From positions 121,728,914-121,792,913 of the forward strand of contig NC_091130.1 in the NCBI RefSeq assembly GCF_040183065.1: a stretch of DNA of 64,000 nt, written 5' to 3'. Made by a program: the position numbers and the translations under genes. Below, piece by piece: positions 1 to 12,516 of the stretch. Position 1 is the first letter of the stretch. The number at the start of each line of letters is the position of its first letter. The notes under the pieces were generated by a model, which saw nothing but the letters and a program-made list of their open reading frames with translations, did not search any database and was not told the DNA's origin. Source of the DNA: Periplaneta americana. Its lineage: Eukaryota > Arthropoda > Insecta > Blattodea > Blattidae.

Positions 1-600
1 TAATAGCTACAATTAAAAATATATCCTCTGAAAAAAGAAGTAGACCTAACCTTTATTTCTCTGGAAATTTAGCAGCCTAAGTGACAGAACTTTAACCGGT
101 ATCTAATGTCCTTTCGGTTAGACTGAAACATTTCATTGTGAAATTTAAGGATATAATGTATTCTAACAGTCACAAAGAACTTCAAATTAACAGTTTTGTT
201 TCTGCACAGCATTCTTGTGGAAACCCAGGAACCTTTCTGAATCTTTCGGAAATCGGAAAAAGGATAACTCTGGCCTCTTTCTCTTATTGTTGCTACAATT
301 TATATCACTACAAACGTCTCCTCCTTGTCCCATATTATTATTCCAGTTATTATATTTTAGCCATTAACATTTTCATTATAACCAATAACGAACATTTCAC
401 AAGCATCAATGTGAAATACGCAACGAGCTAGCACTCGATAGAAATACGACACAGTCCAAAGTCGACCATGGACAGTCTATTGTTTCTAGTTGCTAACCGC
501 TTGGAGCGCTTTATCACGAGATTTGCAAAAAAACACCTCAAGCTTCGCGACTGTATATAGTAGACTGTGGTAATATTTTAATATTACACTTTTCTTGTAT
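1..600. other. No gene recognised
   Basis: AT-rich sequence with stop codons in all frames except short chance ORFs (the longest, 138-431 plus, has no recognisable motif). I see no repeat family, RNA gene or promoter that I can support here. Confidence 0.5.
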
Positions 601-651
601 TGTATTTCTGGTGGTGTGGAAGAGAAGGCCTGATGACCTTAAGTCCACCAT
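601..651 (+). mobile_element. LINE 3' tail motif
   Basis: The motif GGAAGAGAAGGCC followed by a short inverted GGCC-type stem and a CCACC box runs directly into an (AAAT)n tract. The same motif ends a clear LINE at 30180-30740 and appears inverted at 37748-39240 and 45117-45150, so this is most likely the end of a 5'-truncated non-LTR retrotransposon. No coding part is visible upstream. Confidence 0.5.
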
Positions 652-653
652 AG

Positions 654-728
<75 letters not shown>

Positions 729-729
729 G
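652..729. repeat. (AAAT)n microsatellite
   Basis: About 19 near-perfect AAAT units. It begins exactly where the LINE tail motif ends, so it probably grew from the retrotransposon's 3' tail. Confidence 0.95.
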
Positions 730-889
730 CAGACAGACAAACAAATAATAACCATAGTGGGCCAAGCGCAATTTACTGAATACGTAGAAAACAAGGGTTA
801 AAATTAAGTTATTACCATAATTCAATGGAAACATATAGCAAGTGAAATAAAGTATACACATTAAATCTAAATGATGTCAATGTTCATTA

Positions 890-1095
890 AACTATGGTTG
901 CATGTAATAAAAATTAAGAAACATGTTAAAGGAATTGTCATTGCACCAAATGAGTGGTCTCTGGACCAAAATGATCGCATTTTAATTATTTGAATACAAT
1001 TTAAATTAAGTAACATATTAAACGATTTATCCTTCTATCAAACACGAATGTTCCCTGGACCAGATGTCCTATTTTAATTATGTAATTACTTTATA
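890..1095. repeat. Degenerate tandem duplication, unit about 105 bp
   Basis: Two adjacent segments share the order TAAA.ATTAAG.AACAT.TTAAA, then CT.TGGACCA, then TTTTAATTAT. The copies are strongly diverged, so this is an old duplication. Function unknown. Confidence 0.35.
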
Positions 1096-1106
1096 TTTAT
1101 TTCTAA

Positions 1107-1239
1107 CGGGTGCAGCGGAGCGGAGTGCAGCGGAGCGCGGCTAGTAAATAAATAAATAAGTGAATAAGTGAATAAGTAAATAAGTGAATAAGTGAATAAT
1201 TGAATAAGTGAATAAATAAATAAGTAAATAAATAAATGT
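1107..1239. repeat. GC-rich minisatellite followed by AAAT/AAGTG microsatellite
   Basis: A short GC-rich block of GTGCAGCGGAGCG repeats (1112-1140) abuts a compound AAAT, AAGTGAAT tract from 1143. The base composition jump inside AT-rich surroundings is noticeable. No gene is associated. Confidence 0.8.
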
Positions 1240-1985
1240 TTTATTCAGTACAGCGAACACAGAACACGCAAATACTAGCATATTGCAACCCATATAGAGT
1301 TGATATGCCTGTACTTTGAATCAGGTGATTACTCTCTCATTATTCACTTCGAATCGCAGTTCACAATGACCATATCAATCATCACTGACATCGTTAATTT
1401 GCAGCCAAATAATAACTGAGAGCAGTGCATGCACCATTATTATATAACGATTTTAACCCATTAAATCAAATGCATATAATCTTTAATCCAGCGTGCACTT
1501 TTAACTAAAAACTCAGTCTACTGAATGTAACTTGATTGATTTTAAAAAGCATCCGCAGAACTTCCCTTTTCCTCCCTTTAATCCGATCCTCCCCTCAGTG
1601 GTAACATTAATTACTATTATCCCCTAGCATCACATGTATACAGTGGAGCAGTCTGACAATTAATTACAGCCCCCTTTTAACTAGGGCAAGTACAGTCATG
1701 ACAAAAATTGTCGTGGCTCATACCGCTAATTATAACTTGGTTGCGGTACTTGGTACTAGTACGTAGTGAAGTTGAGCGAGGACCTATACAATGTCTCTAA
1801 TGTCTGGCTTCTGAGTTTTAATGGAGTTGATTGATACGATACTAACGACTGCTTGTCAACTGTGGGTCATGCGACATGTGCTGTAATGAGCGGACAATGG
1901 CAAGATTAATTGTTATTTCTGCACTACAGATCATCTTGAACTTTTATACTGTTCGAATTGAGTATTAGGCGACTGGTAAGATGAG
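1240..1985. other. No gene recognised
   Basis: Single-copy-looking AT-rich sequence. No ORF above about 60 codons and no repeat family that recurs in the window. Confidence 0.45.
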
Positions 1986-1989
1986 TGCA

Positions 1990-2815
1990 GTTCTGCTTGT
2001 CTTCTGCAATAGCAAAAATAACAAGGTCAGGCAAATTTCTTGGTTTGCATATTAATGATAAATTAAATTGGAAACATAATAGCCTATTAAAGAAATAACC
2101 CCCAAACTTAGCTCAGCAAGCTTCACAATTAGGTCGTTACAACAATTTCTATGCAGCAGTATCTTAAAGACAATATGTTTTGCCTGTTTTGATTCCATTA
2201 TGTCCTACGGGATAATATTTTGGGGAAATTCTGCAGATAGTAAAAATATGTTATTACAAAAAAGAGCCATTAGAATAATAGTTGGAACAAAGGCTAGAGA
2301 ATCACGTAGATTATTTTTTTTTAATTAGAGATTATGACCTTAACAAATCGGTACATATACCCTTTAATAAATTTCCTCTTATGAAATAAAGAAAATTTTC
2401 GAACTAATTCAGCCATACATAGTATAAATACCCGCAGAAAGAATGATTTTCATGCGCCATCATAAAATTTATCACGTTATCAAAGGAGAGTACGTTACAT
2501 GGCGATAAAAATGTTCAATAGTCTTCCTGAAGACATTAAGAATCATAACCAAAACCCTGCATTATTTAAGGTAAAACTAAAATATTAATTAATATCTCAC
2601 ACTTTCTATTCTGTAGATGAATTCTTGACATTTCACAGTACTGTGTAAATATTTTAATACTATTAAATGGTAAACATATTCCATTGTATAAAATATTATT
2701 GTTATTACGGTATTAATTCTGTACATATGTCATATTTGCATTTTGAGTGTTAAACGTAAGAATTGGACATGTTCTTCATTCTATGCTATAAAGCAAATAT
2801 AAGAATATTATGGAA
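1990..2815 (+). mobile_element. Jockey/CR1-type LINE, degraded 3' part
   Basis: Translation in shifting plus frames shows the thumb region and C-terminus of a non-LTR reverse transcriptase. KFLGLHINDKLNWKHN lies near 2032, then SYGIIFWGN and LLQKRAIRIIVGTKARES around 2205-2300, and the usual C-terminal MFNSLPEDIKN with FYSVDEFL near 2510-2625. The catalytic YADD part is missing because the copy is 5'-truncated. Several frameshifts and stops show it is dead. The 3' end (AACAAATAAATCTATC) passes straight into the giant CTAT/CTGT microsatellite, which suggests that array was seeded by this element's tail. The clade is judged from motif style only; jockey and CR1 cannot be separated here. Confidence 0.75.
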
Positions 2816-2823
2816 CAAATAAA

Positions 2824-4790
<1,967 letters not shown>

Positions 4791-4838
4791 AAATTGTGAA
4801 AATATACACATCAGATGGTACATGCTGTCATATTTTAC

Positions 4839-4839
<1 letters not shown>

Positions 4840-4885
<46 letters not shown>

Positions 4886-4896
4886 TAATAATAATG

Positions 4897-4938
<42 letters not shown>
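4840..4938. repeat. (TAA)n microsatellite
   Basis: About 32 units of TAA with two TGA interruptions near 4883 and 4897. Confidence 0.95.
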
Positions 4939-4939
<1 letters not shown>

Positions 4940-5315
4940 AGGTTTAATGTGTAAAGGGCTGTCAGACATTCACTGCTATTTATTTCTATAATGTGACCTT
5001 TCTTCAAATATTAATTTTTGTAGAATGTGATTTTCATTTTTAATATATCAATAATGTCGCGGAACACCTTCACTGTTTCAAGTTTTATGTGCACATAGAC
5101 GGACAGTGAACATACCCAAACTAAAGAAAAGTTCAATTAAGTTCATGTCAATATATAGGGTATTTAAAAATGGTGTCGCATATTTTTACAGGAGGTAGCA
5201 TTGTTCGAAACTAGAAAAAAAGTTCCTATAAACACATGTCCGGAAAAAGTTTCTGTTGAGATATGGCCCATTCTGTATTGTGGCCTACAATACCCACCTA
5301 TCTGTTACGTAGACA

Positions 5316-5618
5316 TTACAGAAGATGTTCTATGTGGTTTCCACGCATTGTTACACATGTGTCAGCCCTTCTCAGTGAATAACAAACTCTTACGATCACA
5401 CCTGGTTGTCGGATTTGCTCACATGCATTGGATACACCCCGCTATAATGTTTGTACGTTGTCGATGGATATGGCATACACCAGTGTGTTTAAATGTCCAA
5501 GGGATTTAGGTCAGGTGATCGTGAAGACCAATCCATCGCCCATTAAACCTCCGGGGTAGGTATTGTCGCACGAGGTGTACAAAATGGGGTGGTACCCCGT
5601 TGTGCATAAACAGAAATT
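5316..5618 (-). pseudogene. DDE transposase C-terminal remnant
   Basis: Read on the minus strand this encodes FMHNGVPPHF, RQYLPRRFNGRWIG and, after frameshifts, a C-terminus ending NHIEHLL at 5316. This pattern (x-DG-PPH, F-RWIG, SPDL, then a C-terminal HFEHLL) is typical of an insect mariner-superfamily transposase. The usual catalytic Asp of the DG-PPH motif is Asn here (HNG), and the SPDL block is frameshifted, so the copy is inactive. The N-terminal helix-turn-helix is absent. Confidence 0.65.
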
Positions 5619-5642
5619 CATCCTACACCACTAAATACTGTA

Positions 5643-5998
5643 CAGTACCGACCCTTGTAGCTGATTTCAGAGCCTTGTTCACTCCAGAGCACGATAGACT
5701 GGTAACTAAGTCTTTCGTGGTTCGAATCCTGCCTGGCAAGGAAACATTTTTTTGTTCCTTATTCAAATTAATCCCAATACTTTTCGATTGGTAGTAAAAT
5801 TCATGTTCTGGGAATAAGAAGTTAATTAAGTAGTAAAATATCGCTGCAATCGAAAAGTATTGGGAATAAATTTGAATAAGGAACAAAAAAAAAAGTTTCC
5901 TTCCCAGGCAAGATTCGAACCACGAAAGTCTTAGTTACCAGTCTATCGTGCTCTGGAGTGAACAAGGCTCTGAAATCAGCTACAAGGGTCGGTCCGGT
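5643..5998. repeat. Inverted pair of tRNA-derived SINEs
   Basis: Arms 5643-5795 and 5848-5998 are about 93% identical in opposite orientation, with a spacer of about 50 bp. Each carries a B-box-like GGTTCGAATCC (5719-5729; inverted near 5910-5923), an A-box-like TAGCTGATTTCAGAGCC, an anticodon-loop-like CTGGTAA, and a T-run plus TTCCTTATTCAAATT tail. The tRNA heads point outward and the tails meet in the centre. Apparent ORFs on either strand here are SINE translations. Confidence 0.75.
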
Positions 5999-6599
5999 TT
6001 TTTTGCCACTATTGTACATACTTACTAACACAAGTAAAATTATATACTCCGTAGTATCCTGGACCTTTGTTTACTATTAAATTTTTCTGTTTACTTCTAA
6101 AGAGGGATGTTATCCACTCTCAAAACATGCACCATTGTTTTGTGTTTTTAAACGAATGGCGAACATAAGCCACAAAATAGCATGTCCGATATCTCAACAG
6201 ATATTTGTTTCCAGACGCATGTTTATAGCAACTTTTTTTTCTAGTTTCGAACTATGCTACTTCCTGTAAAAATATGCGACACTTTTTTAAACAGCCTGTA
6301 TATTTGTTCATTTCCTTTTCATTTGTGTACAATTTGATATATTTTTTCTGTTATATTATACGCAATTTAAACATTCGTAATTGATATACTCTATTTGATA
6401 TATTATATTTGATGTCAAAATTTACTTCCATGTAATGTGGACCTCAAAATTTTGTATCCGGTACCACAATTACATTAATTACAGATATACCTTATAATTT
6501 AACTTTCCCCCCCATTTAAATTGATCAGTATTCCCTCCTTTAAAGCCTAAAAACTTAATTAAGATCCTTCAAAATTAACACTTTTACAACTTTGTTCTT

Positions 6600-6905
6600 A
6601 ATTTTCAGTTCACTTATATAAAACACACACTGTTTCTAATAATACTTGTTACTAAAACATACTACTCCATTGTCCAATAGGTTCGTCATTATGACTGTTT
6701 CTTGTGTACGAGTATATTTCATTTTCAGATCTCACTCATTTTCTACATATTATTCTTCACTATTCTAGCTAGCCTCCCCCGCCGTACTCCTCACATATTT
6801 TCATTATCTCTGTCGTTTTACTTAACTTCCTATTACACTCCACTAATTCACGCAGAATTGACACTTTTATCACTCCGTTTTTGATTTACAGTTCACTTAG
6901 TCTAT
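6600..6905. repeat. About 300-bp repeat, copy 1 (pairs with 7970-8205)
   Basis: The stretch CTGTTTCTAAT...CTTGTTACTAAAACAT...CCATTGTCCAATA...TTTCTTGTGTAC...CTATCCTAGCTAGCCTCC is present here and again at 7970-8205. The CACTTTTA..ACT...CAGTTCACTTA segment also occurs twice (6578-6625 and 6858-6900), showing a head-to-tail tandem duplication. A LINE (6918-7969) later inserted into the second unit. Confidence 0.7.
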
Positions 6906-6917
6906 GTCGAACACACT

Positions 6918-7969
6918 TACTTACTTACTTACCTACTTACTTACTGGCTTTTAAGGAACCCGGAGGTTCATTGCAGCCCTCACATAAGCCCGCCATTGGT
7001 CCCTGAGCAACATTAATCCATTCTCTATCATCATATCCCACCTCCCTCAAATCCATTTCAATATTATTTTCCCATCTACGTCTCGGCCTCCCTAAAGGTC
7101 TTTTTCCCTCCGGCCTCCCAACTAACACTCTATATGCATTTCTGGATTCGCCCATACGTGCTACATGACCTGCCCATCTCAAACGTCTGGATTTAATGTT
7201 CCTAATTATGTCAGGTGAAGAATACAATGCATGCAGTTCTGTGTTGTGTAACTTTCTCCATTCTCCTGTAACTTCATCCCTCTTAGCCCCAAATATTTTT
7301 CTAAGCACCTTATTCTCAAACACTCTTAACCTATGTTCCTCTCTCAAAGTGAGAGTCCACGTTTCAGAACCATAAAAAACAACCGGTAATATAACTGTTT
7401 TATAAATTCTAACTATCACATTTTTGGACAGCAGACTGGATGATAGAAGCTTCTCAACCGAATAATAACACGCATTTCCCATATTTATTCTGTGTTTAAT
7501 TTCCTCCCGAGTATCATTTATATTTGTTATTGTTGATCCAAGATATTTGAACTTCTCCAACTCTTCAAAAGATAAATTTCCAATTTTTATATTTCCATTT
7601 CGTACAATATTCCCGTCACGAGTCATAATAGTATACTTTGTATTTTCGGGATTTACTTCCAAACCTATCTCTTTACTTGCTTCCAGTAAAATTTCCGTGT
7701 TTTCCCTAATCGTTTGTGAATTTTCTCGTAACATATTCACGTCATCCGCATAGACAAGCAGCTGATGTAACCCGTTCAATTCCAAACCCTCTCTGTTATC
7801 CTTGACCTTCCTAATGGCATACTCTAGAGCAAAGTTAAAAAGTACAGGTGATAGGAAATCTCCTTGCTTTAGCCCACACTGAATTGGAAACGCATCTGAC
7901 AGAAACTTTCCTATACGAACTTTGCTGTACGTTTCACTGAGACATTTTAATTAATCGAACTACTATATT
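6918..7969 (-). mobile_element. LINE family A (RTE-like endonuclease/RT), 5'-truncated copy 1
   Basis: The minus strand encodes the reverse transcriptase from CGLKQGD (around 7870-7890) through YADD (7746-7757) to a C-terminal domain with [42 protein letters not shown] and a terminal NEPPGSLK. The longest open part is 6937-7785, and the frame continues upstream to about 7945. A (AAGT)n 3' tail (6918-6945) lies at the left. A 9-bp target-site duplication, GAACACACT, sits at 6909-6917 and 7970-7978, fixing the boundaries exactly. The endonuclease domain is missing. This is the least decayed of the family A copies in the window; the others are at 20660, 43265 and 58469. Confidence 0.9.
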
Positions 7970-8205
7970 GAACACACTCTGTTTCTAATATTACTTGTTA
8001 CTAAAACATGTTACACCATTGTCCAATATGTTCCTTACTATGTCTGTTTCTTGTGTACATTCCATTTTGAGATATCACTAATTGTCTACATATTATACTT
8101 CGCTATCCTAGCTAGCCTCCTCCACCATACTTCTTACCTATTTTCATTACCTCTATCGTCTTATCTAACTTCCTATTCCACTCTAATTCCTATTTCAATT
8201 TATTT
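7970..8205. repeat. About 300-bp repeat, copy 2
   Basis: Direct copy of 6630-6850 with small indels. It is separated from its unit start by the family A LINE. It lies directly 3' of the disrupted minus-strand ORF (8190-10650) and may be that sequence's 3' untranslated region. Confidence 0.7.
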
Positions 8206-8333
8206 ACTAAGTCCTTAATCGTCTCTTCCTTAGCCGCCTCTGGACCAGAAACATACACTTCACCTTTTTCTGTTATAAACTCGTCATCCTTTTCCTTCAC
8301 TTCACTTCTCACCATTTCAGCTCCAATTCAATT

Positions 8334-9490
8334 CAGTTTATTTGGCCATTAGACATACAGTTTTAGGCTTCGTCAGAATACATTGAAAAAGCATATAAAT
8401 ACATTAAAAAACACTAATAAAGAAACAGTAAAATTTAAGTAATATAATGAAAACATGAAATAATTTGAAACTTTTAAATTGAAGAAAACTAAATAAATTG
8501 CAATTAAACTTATTTATTAAAATACAATTTCATGAAAATTTGTGTTGAAAAACTCAAATTTACAGAATAAAAAGATTATTTAATAACAAATTGTGAAATC
8601 TAGTTTTGAAACTATTGATTGGTAATTTATAATATTGACTTGGGAGCTTACATAATTTCATCCCCTAAATAAAACGTTTCTGTTGCTCTTGTGTAATCTA
8701 CAATATGGAATATTAATTTGTTCACTATTTCTAATTTCATGATCATGTATATTGGCCACTAATGAGTAATTGTCGATATTTTGTCGAGTGTAAAGTACTA
8801 CACAAATTTATTATTGTTAAAATCTGTGATTGTCTGAAAAGTGGCCGACAATGTTCCAGATAGTTTGATTTACATAAAATTCTAATGGCTTTCTTTTGTA
8901 AAATCAAGACGCTTCCAATTTTGGTTCCATTTCCCCAGAAAATTAGGGCATATCGAATTATCGCCTGAAAGAAAGAAAAGTAGGCACATCTTAAATAATT
9001 CTGAGAAACGCAAGTAGTTAATGTATTTAGCAATATAAAACTCTTGATAGCTTTGTGCATATGTATTCTATGTGTTTATCCCATGTTAAACTGGAGTCTA
9101 TAAAAAGTCCCAGAAATGTTGTGTAGTTGAGTCTGTTGTCCTTATTTATTAGATAGTTCAGGCTGGAAGTTAAGTTGATAGTTTTTTCTAGATTAAGCAA
9201 GAAACCTATAGATTCAAACCATAAAGCCATCTGTGATAGAGTGTCGTTGTTGAGAGCATGTACTTGATTTAGAGCAGAGGAAGAACATAGGAAAGTAGTG
9301 TCATCTGCATACATAATTGTTATTGCTTTAATGAATTCTGGAAGGTCATTTGTTGCTATCAAAAATAATAGAGGTCCAATTATTGAGGCTTGAGGAACCC
9401 CATAATGTGTAGTGGTGAGACTTGACCAAATTTCACCTATAGCAACTAATTGACTTCTGCCATGAAGATAGGTTCTAAAAAGGTGCTCTT
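8334..9490 (-). mobile_element. CR1/Jockey-type LINE, 5'-truncated
   Basis: On the minus strand 9027-9494 encodes the palm of a reverse transcriptase: HYGVPQASIIGPLLFLI and the catalytic MYADDTTFL, then LGLFIDSSLTWDKHI. A frameshift near 9040 leads to 8743-9060 with YALIFWGNG, LQKKAIRILC and CRPLFRQSQILTI. The C-terminus continues in broken frames to about 8560, and a noncoding tail ends in (GAATT)-type repeats at 8334-8350. The usual GVPQGS is GVPQAS. It sits inside the unknown minus-strand ORF. Confidence 0.85.
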
Positions 9491-9743
9491 GCACTCACAG
9501 AAACAATTTCACTTCTCTCGGCACTGACCTTCCTTCCCACTAATCTGGTTAAATCACTTCCCAAATCACTTGAATTGTTACTTGTGTCACTAAACTTCAT
9601 TGCATTTGTGGTACTTAAGTCGCTCTTATCTGATTTCTTCACATATTTTTTCTTCTTCTGTGTTCTTGATCTCAGAATTTCCTGGTTCTGTCTCGCTTCA
9701 TCCGGCGTGATCTGCAATTCATCTGATTCTCTGTCGTCTACAC

Positions 9744-10590
9744 CAGGCCTGCCCAAGGTTTGCGCTGTCCGAGCCGGCTCACAGCTCATGAGCGGAATAC
9801 AGATATTAGCTGCGCTCTGTATAAGGGTGGACTAGAAGAGGGAGTGATCTCGTACAAAATATACACATATATTACGAACGTTTATGAAATGAATTCCCGT
9901 TCAGTGTTTGCAAAACTATTTTGGACTATTATTAATTAATAAATAAATATTTATTTTACAGAAATAATAGAAATTCTATAACTACTTAGATGTACAATAT
10001 CATTTTGTTATATTTTTTATTAATCAGTTCATCAAAACGAGGTTTTATGCTATTGGCAGCTGAAAGGAACAGTAGCCTACTGATCGTAATGAAACATAAG
10101 TTACAAATGTTCGATGTCTGCCTTTATTAAAGTAGATTATAGAACAGTTGTTCATAAATATAAATGTTGAGCCAAATATAGCAAACATTTTCACAGCCAG
10201 CCTGTGTAGTCGTGGATATTAATGCTAATGTTTAGTCTTGTAAAATTCAACTAGGCTAGTAATATTATTCAAACGATCTTTAGCCCTTAGGTCACATTGA
10301 AGATCAATAAGTTCGAGCTGTAAATCCTTAAATGTTAAATGTTATGTTCCGTCTTTTAGATTCTCCATACTGTATTGTAGCAATAGATAAGCAACGTGAA
10401 ACAGTTACTGAGAATAGGCGTACACACTGCACTCCACTAGATAGCTGAGTGGTCGTTTCCCTCTCCTCTACTTACAGCAAGTCTATGTCATTCTGACCTA
10501 TCTTCCTCTCCGTTTCGGCGAGCGGTAAACACTGCTCTCCCGCTCCCAAGGAAGTTCACGCGCTCGTTGAACTCTGTTTGTGCAGGTATG
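9744..10590 (-). mobile_element. hAT transposon remnant, copy 1
   Basis: Flanked by the perfect 8-bp duplication GTCTACAC (9736-9743 and 10591-10598), the hallmark length for hAT elements. The ends are imperfect TIRs: CAGGCCTGCCCAAGG against CATACCTGCACAAAC read inward from the right. On the minus strand about 10370-10050 encodes the hAT C-terminal dimerisation region: LIDLQCDLRAKD, SLVEFYKTKH, YPRLHRLAVKMFAIFGSTF. The catalytic DDE part and the N-terminus are gone. It is about 80% identical to the oppositely oriented copy at 23054-24120. Confidence 0.85.
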
Positions 10591-10659
10591 GTCTACACGT
10601 ACCTGGTCAACGGTCTTGTTGTGATAGTTACTTTCCACCTCAATTCCTGATTAAACAGA

Positions 10660-11645
10660 CTGTCCATTACTTGTCACGTATATTTTGTCCTAGTTCGAAT
10701 TTAAACATTAAGATGGATGTGTAAGTAACTCATTACAATTAGGAGTCAAGCTGCATGTAACGAATTTTAACTGAGCATTTAGATGATGGTAAGTCAGATT
10801 TAGAACACTTGTGAGCCACGACCTGAATTCTATTGCCACGAAAACATCATAGTATATACTTCAACAATAAAAGTAGGTCTGAGCGGGCTTTAGAAGCAAG
10901 ATGCCCGTTAAGCCGCAAGTAGGCTGGAATAAAAAATGATGGCGTTATAAAAAGGCCAATACCATGAAAAAGAAAGAAATTAAGGGCAACTTTTTGTTAC
11001 ATCATAAAGCTTTTTAATAGGAAAGCCGATGAGACAAAATGAAGGGAATGAAAAAAGGAATAGAAACGAGTGGAACTAGGGTAAGCAGCAAATGGTAGGT
11101 GAAAACAGCGGGGAATAAAGACACTTATGGTGACTTTGTCCTCCTTACCCACTCTCCCTGGCTTCACCTTTCTTTCTCTCTCAATATCTTTCTCACTTTA
11201 ACATTTTTTAATATTTTCTTTGCCTTGAGTTTTTTTATATAGTTCTAGCTTTAAAATTTTCCCTACAGTATGCGGGAAACTGGAAAGAAAAGGAGATTGT
11301 AAGAGGGTTAGAATGAAGATACGGAAAGACAAGACCCAGAGAACATGGGAAGAATATTAAAAAGAAAAGTATCTTTCCTTTCCTAGCTCCTTTCTGTGAC
11401 TGCGCAGTGTGACATGCAAAGTAAAATGAAGCTCGATAAAGCGGCATCTCTTATGCGAGTGTCTGTGTGGAAATTCATACCATCCGGCTAGTTATTGTAT
11501 TTAAATTACTTTTAATTTTATGTGGCAACATCATTTCAGTCCACTTCATACAAAATTGCGCACACCTTCATATTATCAGTACATCTACTGTATTATTTCC
11601 ATAATTGATGCATCCTGTGTAGAATTTTTGTCATTTAATCTGCGT
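10660..11645. other. No gene recognised
   Basis: No ORF with family motifs and no recurrence elsewhere in the window. Purine-rich short runs near 10970-11130. ORF 11235-11447 minus has no recognisable features. Confidence 0.4.
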
Positions 11646-11649
11646 ACAT

Positions 11650-11776
11650 ACTTGCTGGGTAACTTTCGGTGATGGACCCCGGACTCATTTCACCGGCATT
11701 ATCACCTTCATTTCATTCAGACGCTAAATAACCTAGATGTTGATACAGCGTCGTAAAATAAGCCAATAAAATAAAA
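11650..11776 (+). mobile_element. SINE 3' fragment
   Basis: Contains CTGGGTAACTTTCGGTG, GGACTCATTTCACCGGC and GATACAGCGTCGTAAAATAA, then an A-rich tail. The final GATACAGCGTCGT element also ends the tRNA-derived SINE at 28340-28597. The tRNA head is missing here. A second inverted fragment of the same SINE is at 37375-37465. Confidence 0.75.
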
Positions 11777-12038
11777 AAAAATGTGCGTACATAACTTGGA
11801 TTATAGATACAAGAGGATCACGAAGCTATAAATGTTCAGAAATTTAATGATATATGGATATTGAAGAATGAAATGACAAGAAATAATCATTTTCGAACTT
11901 TTGCCTTTCTAATTTGTAATTTTTTGCGATGTGGTGTCATATATTGACTAAGAACACACCATACACGAGCCTGGCCCTTACGGTAGTGGATAGAAACGTT
12001 TTTGTTTTATAAATTTAATTTGTACTCGCTAGCTAGCT

Positions 12039-12040
<2 letters not shown>

Positions 12041-12088
<48 letters not shown>

Positions 12089-12383
12089 GTAAATAAGTAA
12101 ATAAGTAAATAAGTAAATAAATGAATAAATGAATGAATGAATGAGTGAATGAATGAGTGAATGAATGAGTGAATGAATGAGTGAATGAATGAGTGAATGA
12201 ATGAGTGAGTGAATGAATGAGTGAGTGAATGAATGAATGAATGAGTGAATGAGTGAGTGAATGAGTGAATGAATGAGTGAATGAGTGAGTGAGTGAATGA
12301 ATGAGTGAGTGAATGAATGAATGAGTGAGTGAATGAATGAATGAGTGAGTGAATGAATGAATGAGTGAATGAATAAATAAATA
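12041..12383. repeat. Compound AAAT / AATG / AGTG microsatellite
   Basis: (AAAT)n to about 12120, then mixed GAAT and GAGT units to 12383. The 135-codon minus frame rich in H, S, I, F and L is an artefact of this repeat. Confidence 0.97.
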
Positions 12384-12516
12384 TAATGTGATTTTGTAAT
12401 GAGTTAAGACGTTCATTAGAAATTTAAAAATAACTGCCATTCCCTTTAAATTACTGACAGATTATAATACATAGGCCTAAGTTTTCCTATATAATTTGTT
12501 AAACAATAATTGTGCA

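Larger units (their letters stand above)
5156..6301 (-). mobile_element. Mariner-superfamily element with long TIRs
   Basis: The ends are inverted copies of each other over about 140 bp: 5156-5290 and 6160-6301 share TTTAAAAA, GTCGCATATTTTTACAGG, AGTTCGAAACTAG and GAGATAT in opposite orientation. Inside, the minus strand carries the 3' half of a DDE transposase (5316-5618). An inverted pair of tRNA-derived SINEs (5643-5998) replaces the rest of the coding region. It is non-autonomous. The elements at 29291-30178 and 55596-55727 share its end style but belong to other subfamilies. Confidence 0.75.
8190..10650 (-). pseudogene. Unknown ORF split by a LINE and a hAT insertion
   Basis: Three minus-strand pieces, 10599-10650, 9491-9743 and 8190-8333, read in one common frame if the insertions between them are ignored. 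The hAT (9744-10590) is bounded by the 8-bp duplication GTCTACAC, and removing one copy keeps the frame. The LINE junctions share only GAGC, and the frame is again kept. The combined length is about 150 codons. The middle piece is charged and lysine/serine rich (RSRTQKKKKYVKKSDKSD), and the last piece is acidic (EVKEKDDEFITEKGEVYV). I recognise no domain. It could be a fragment of another transposon's first ORF or a host exon duplicate; no methionine start is visible at the 5' end. Confidence 0.45.

Noticed and set aside
12033..12440. 135-codon minus ORF rich in S, F, I, H, T
   Set aside because: Translation of the AATG/AGTG microsatellite.
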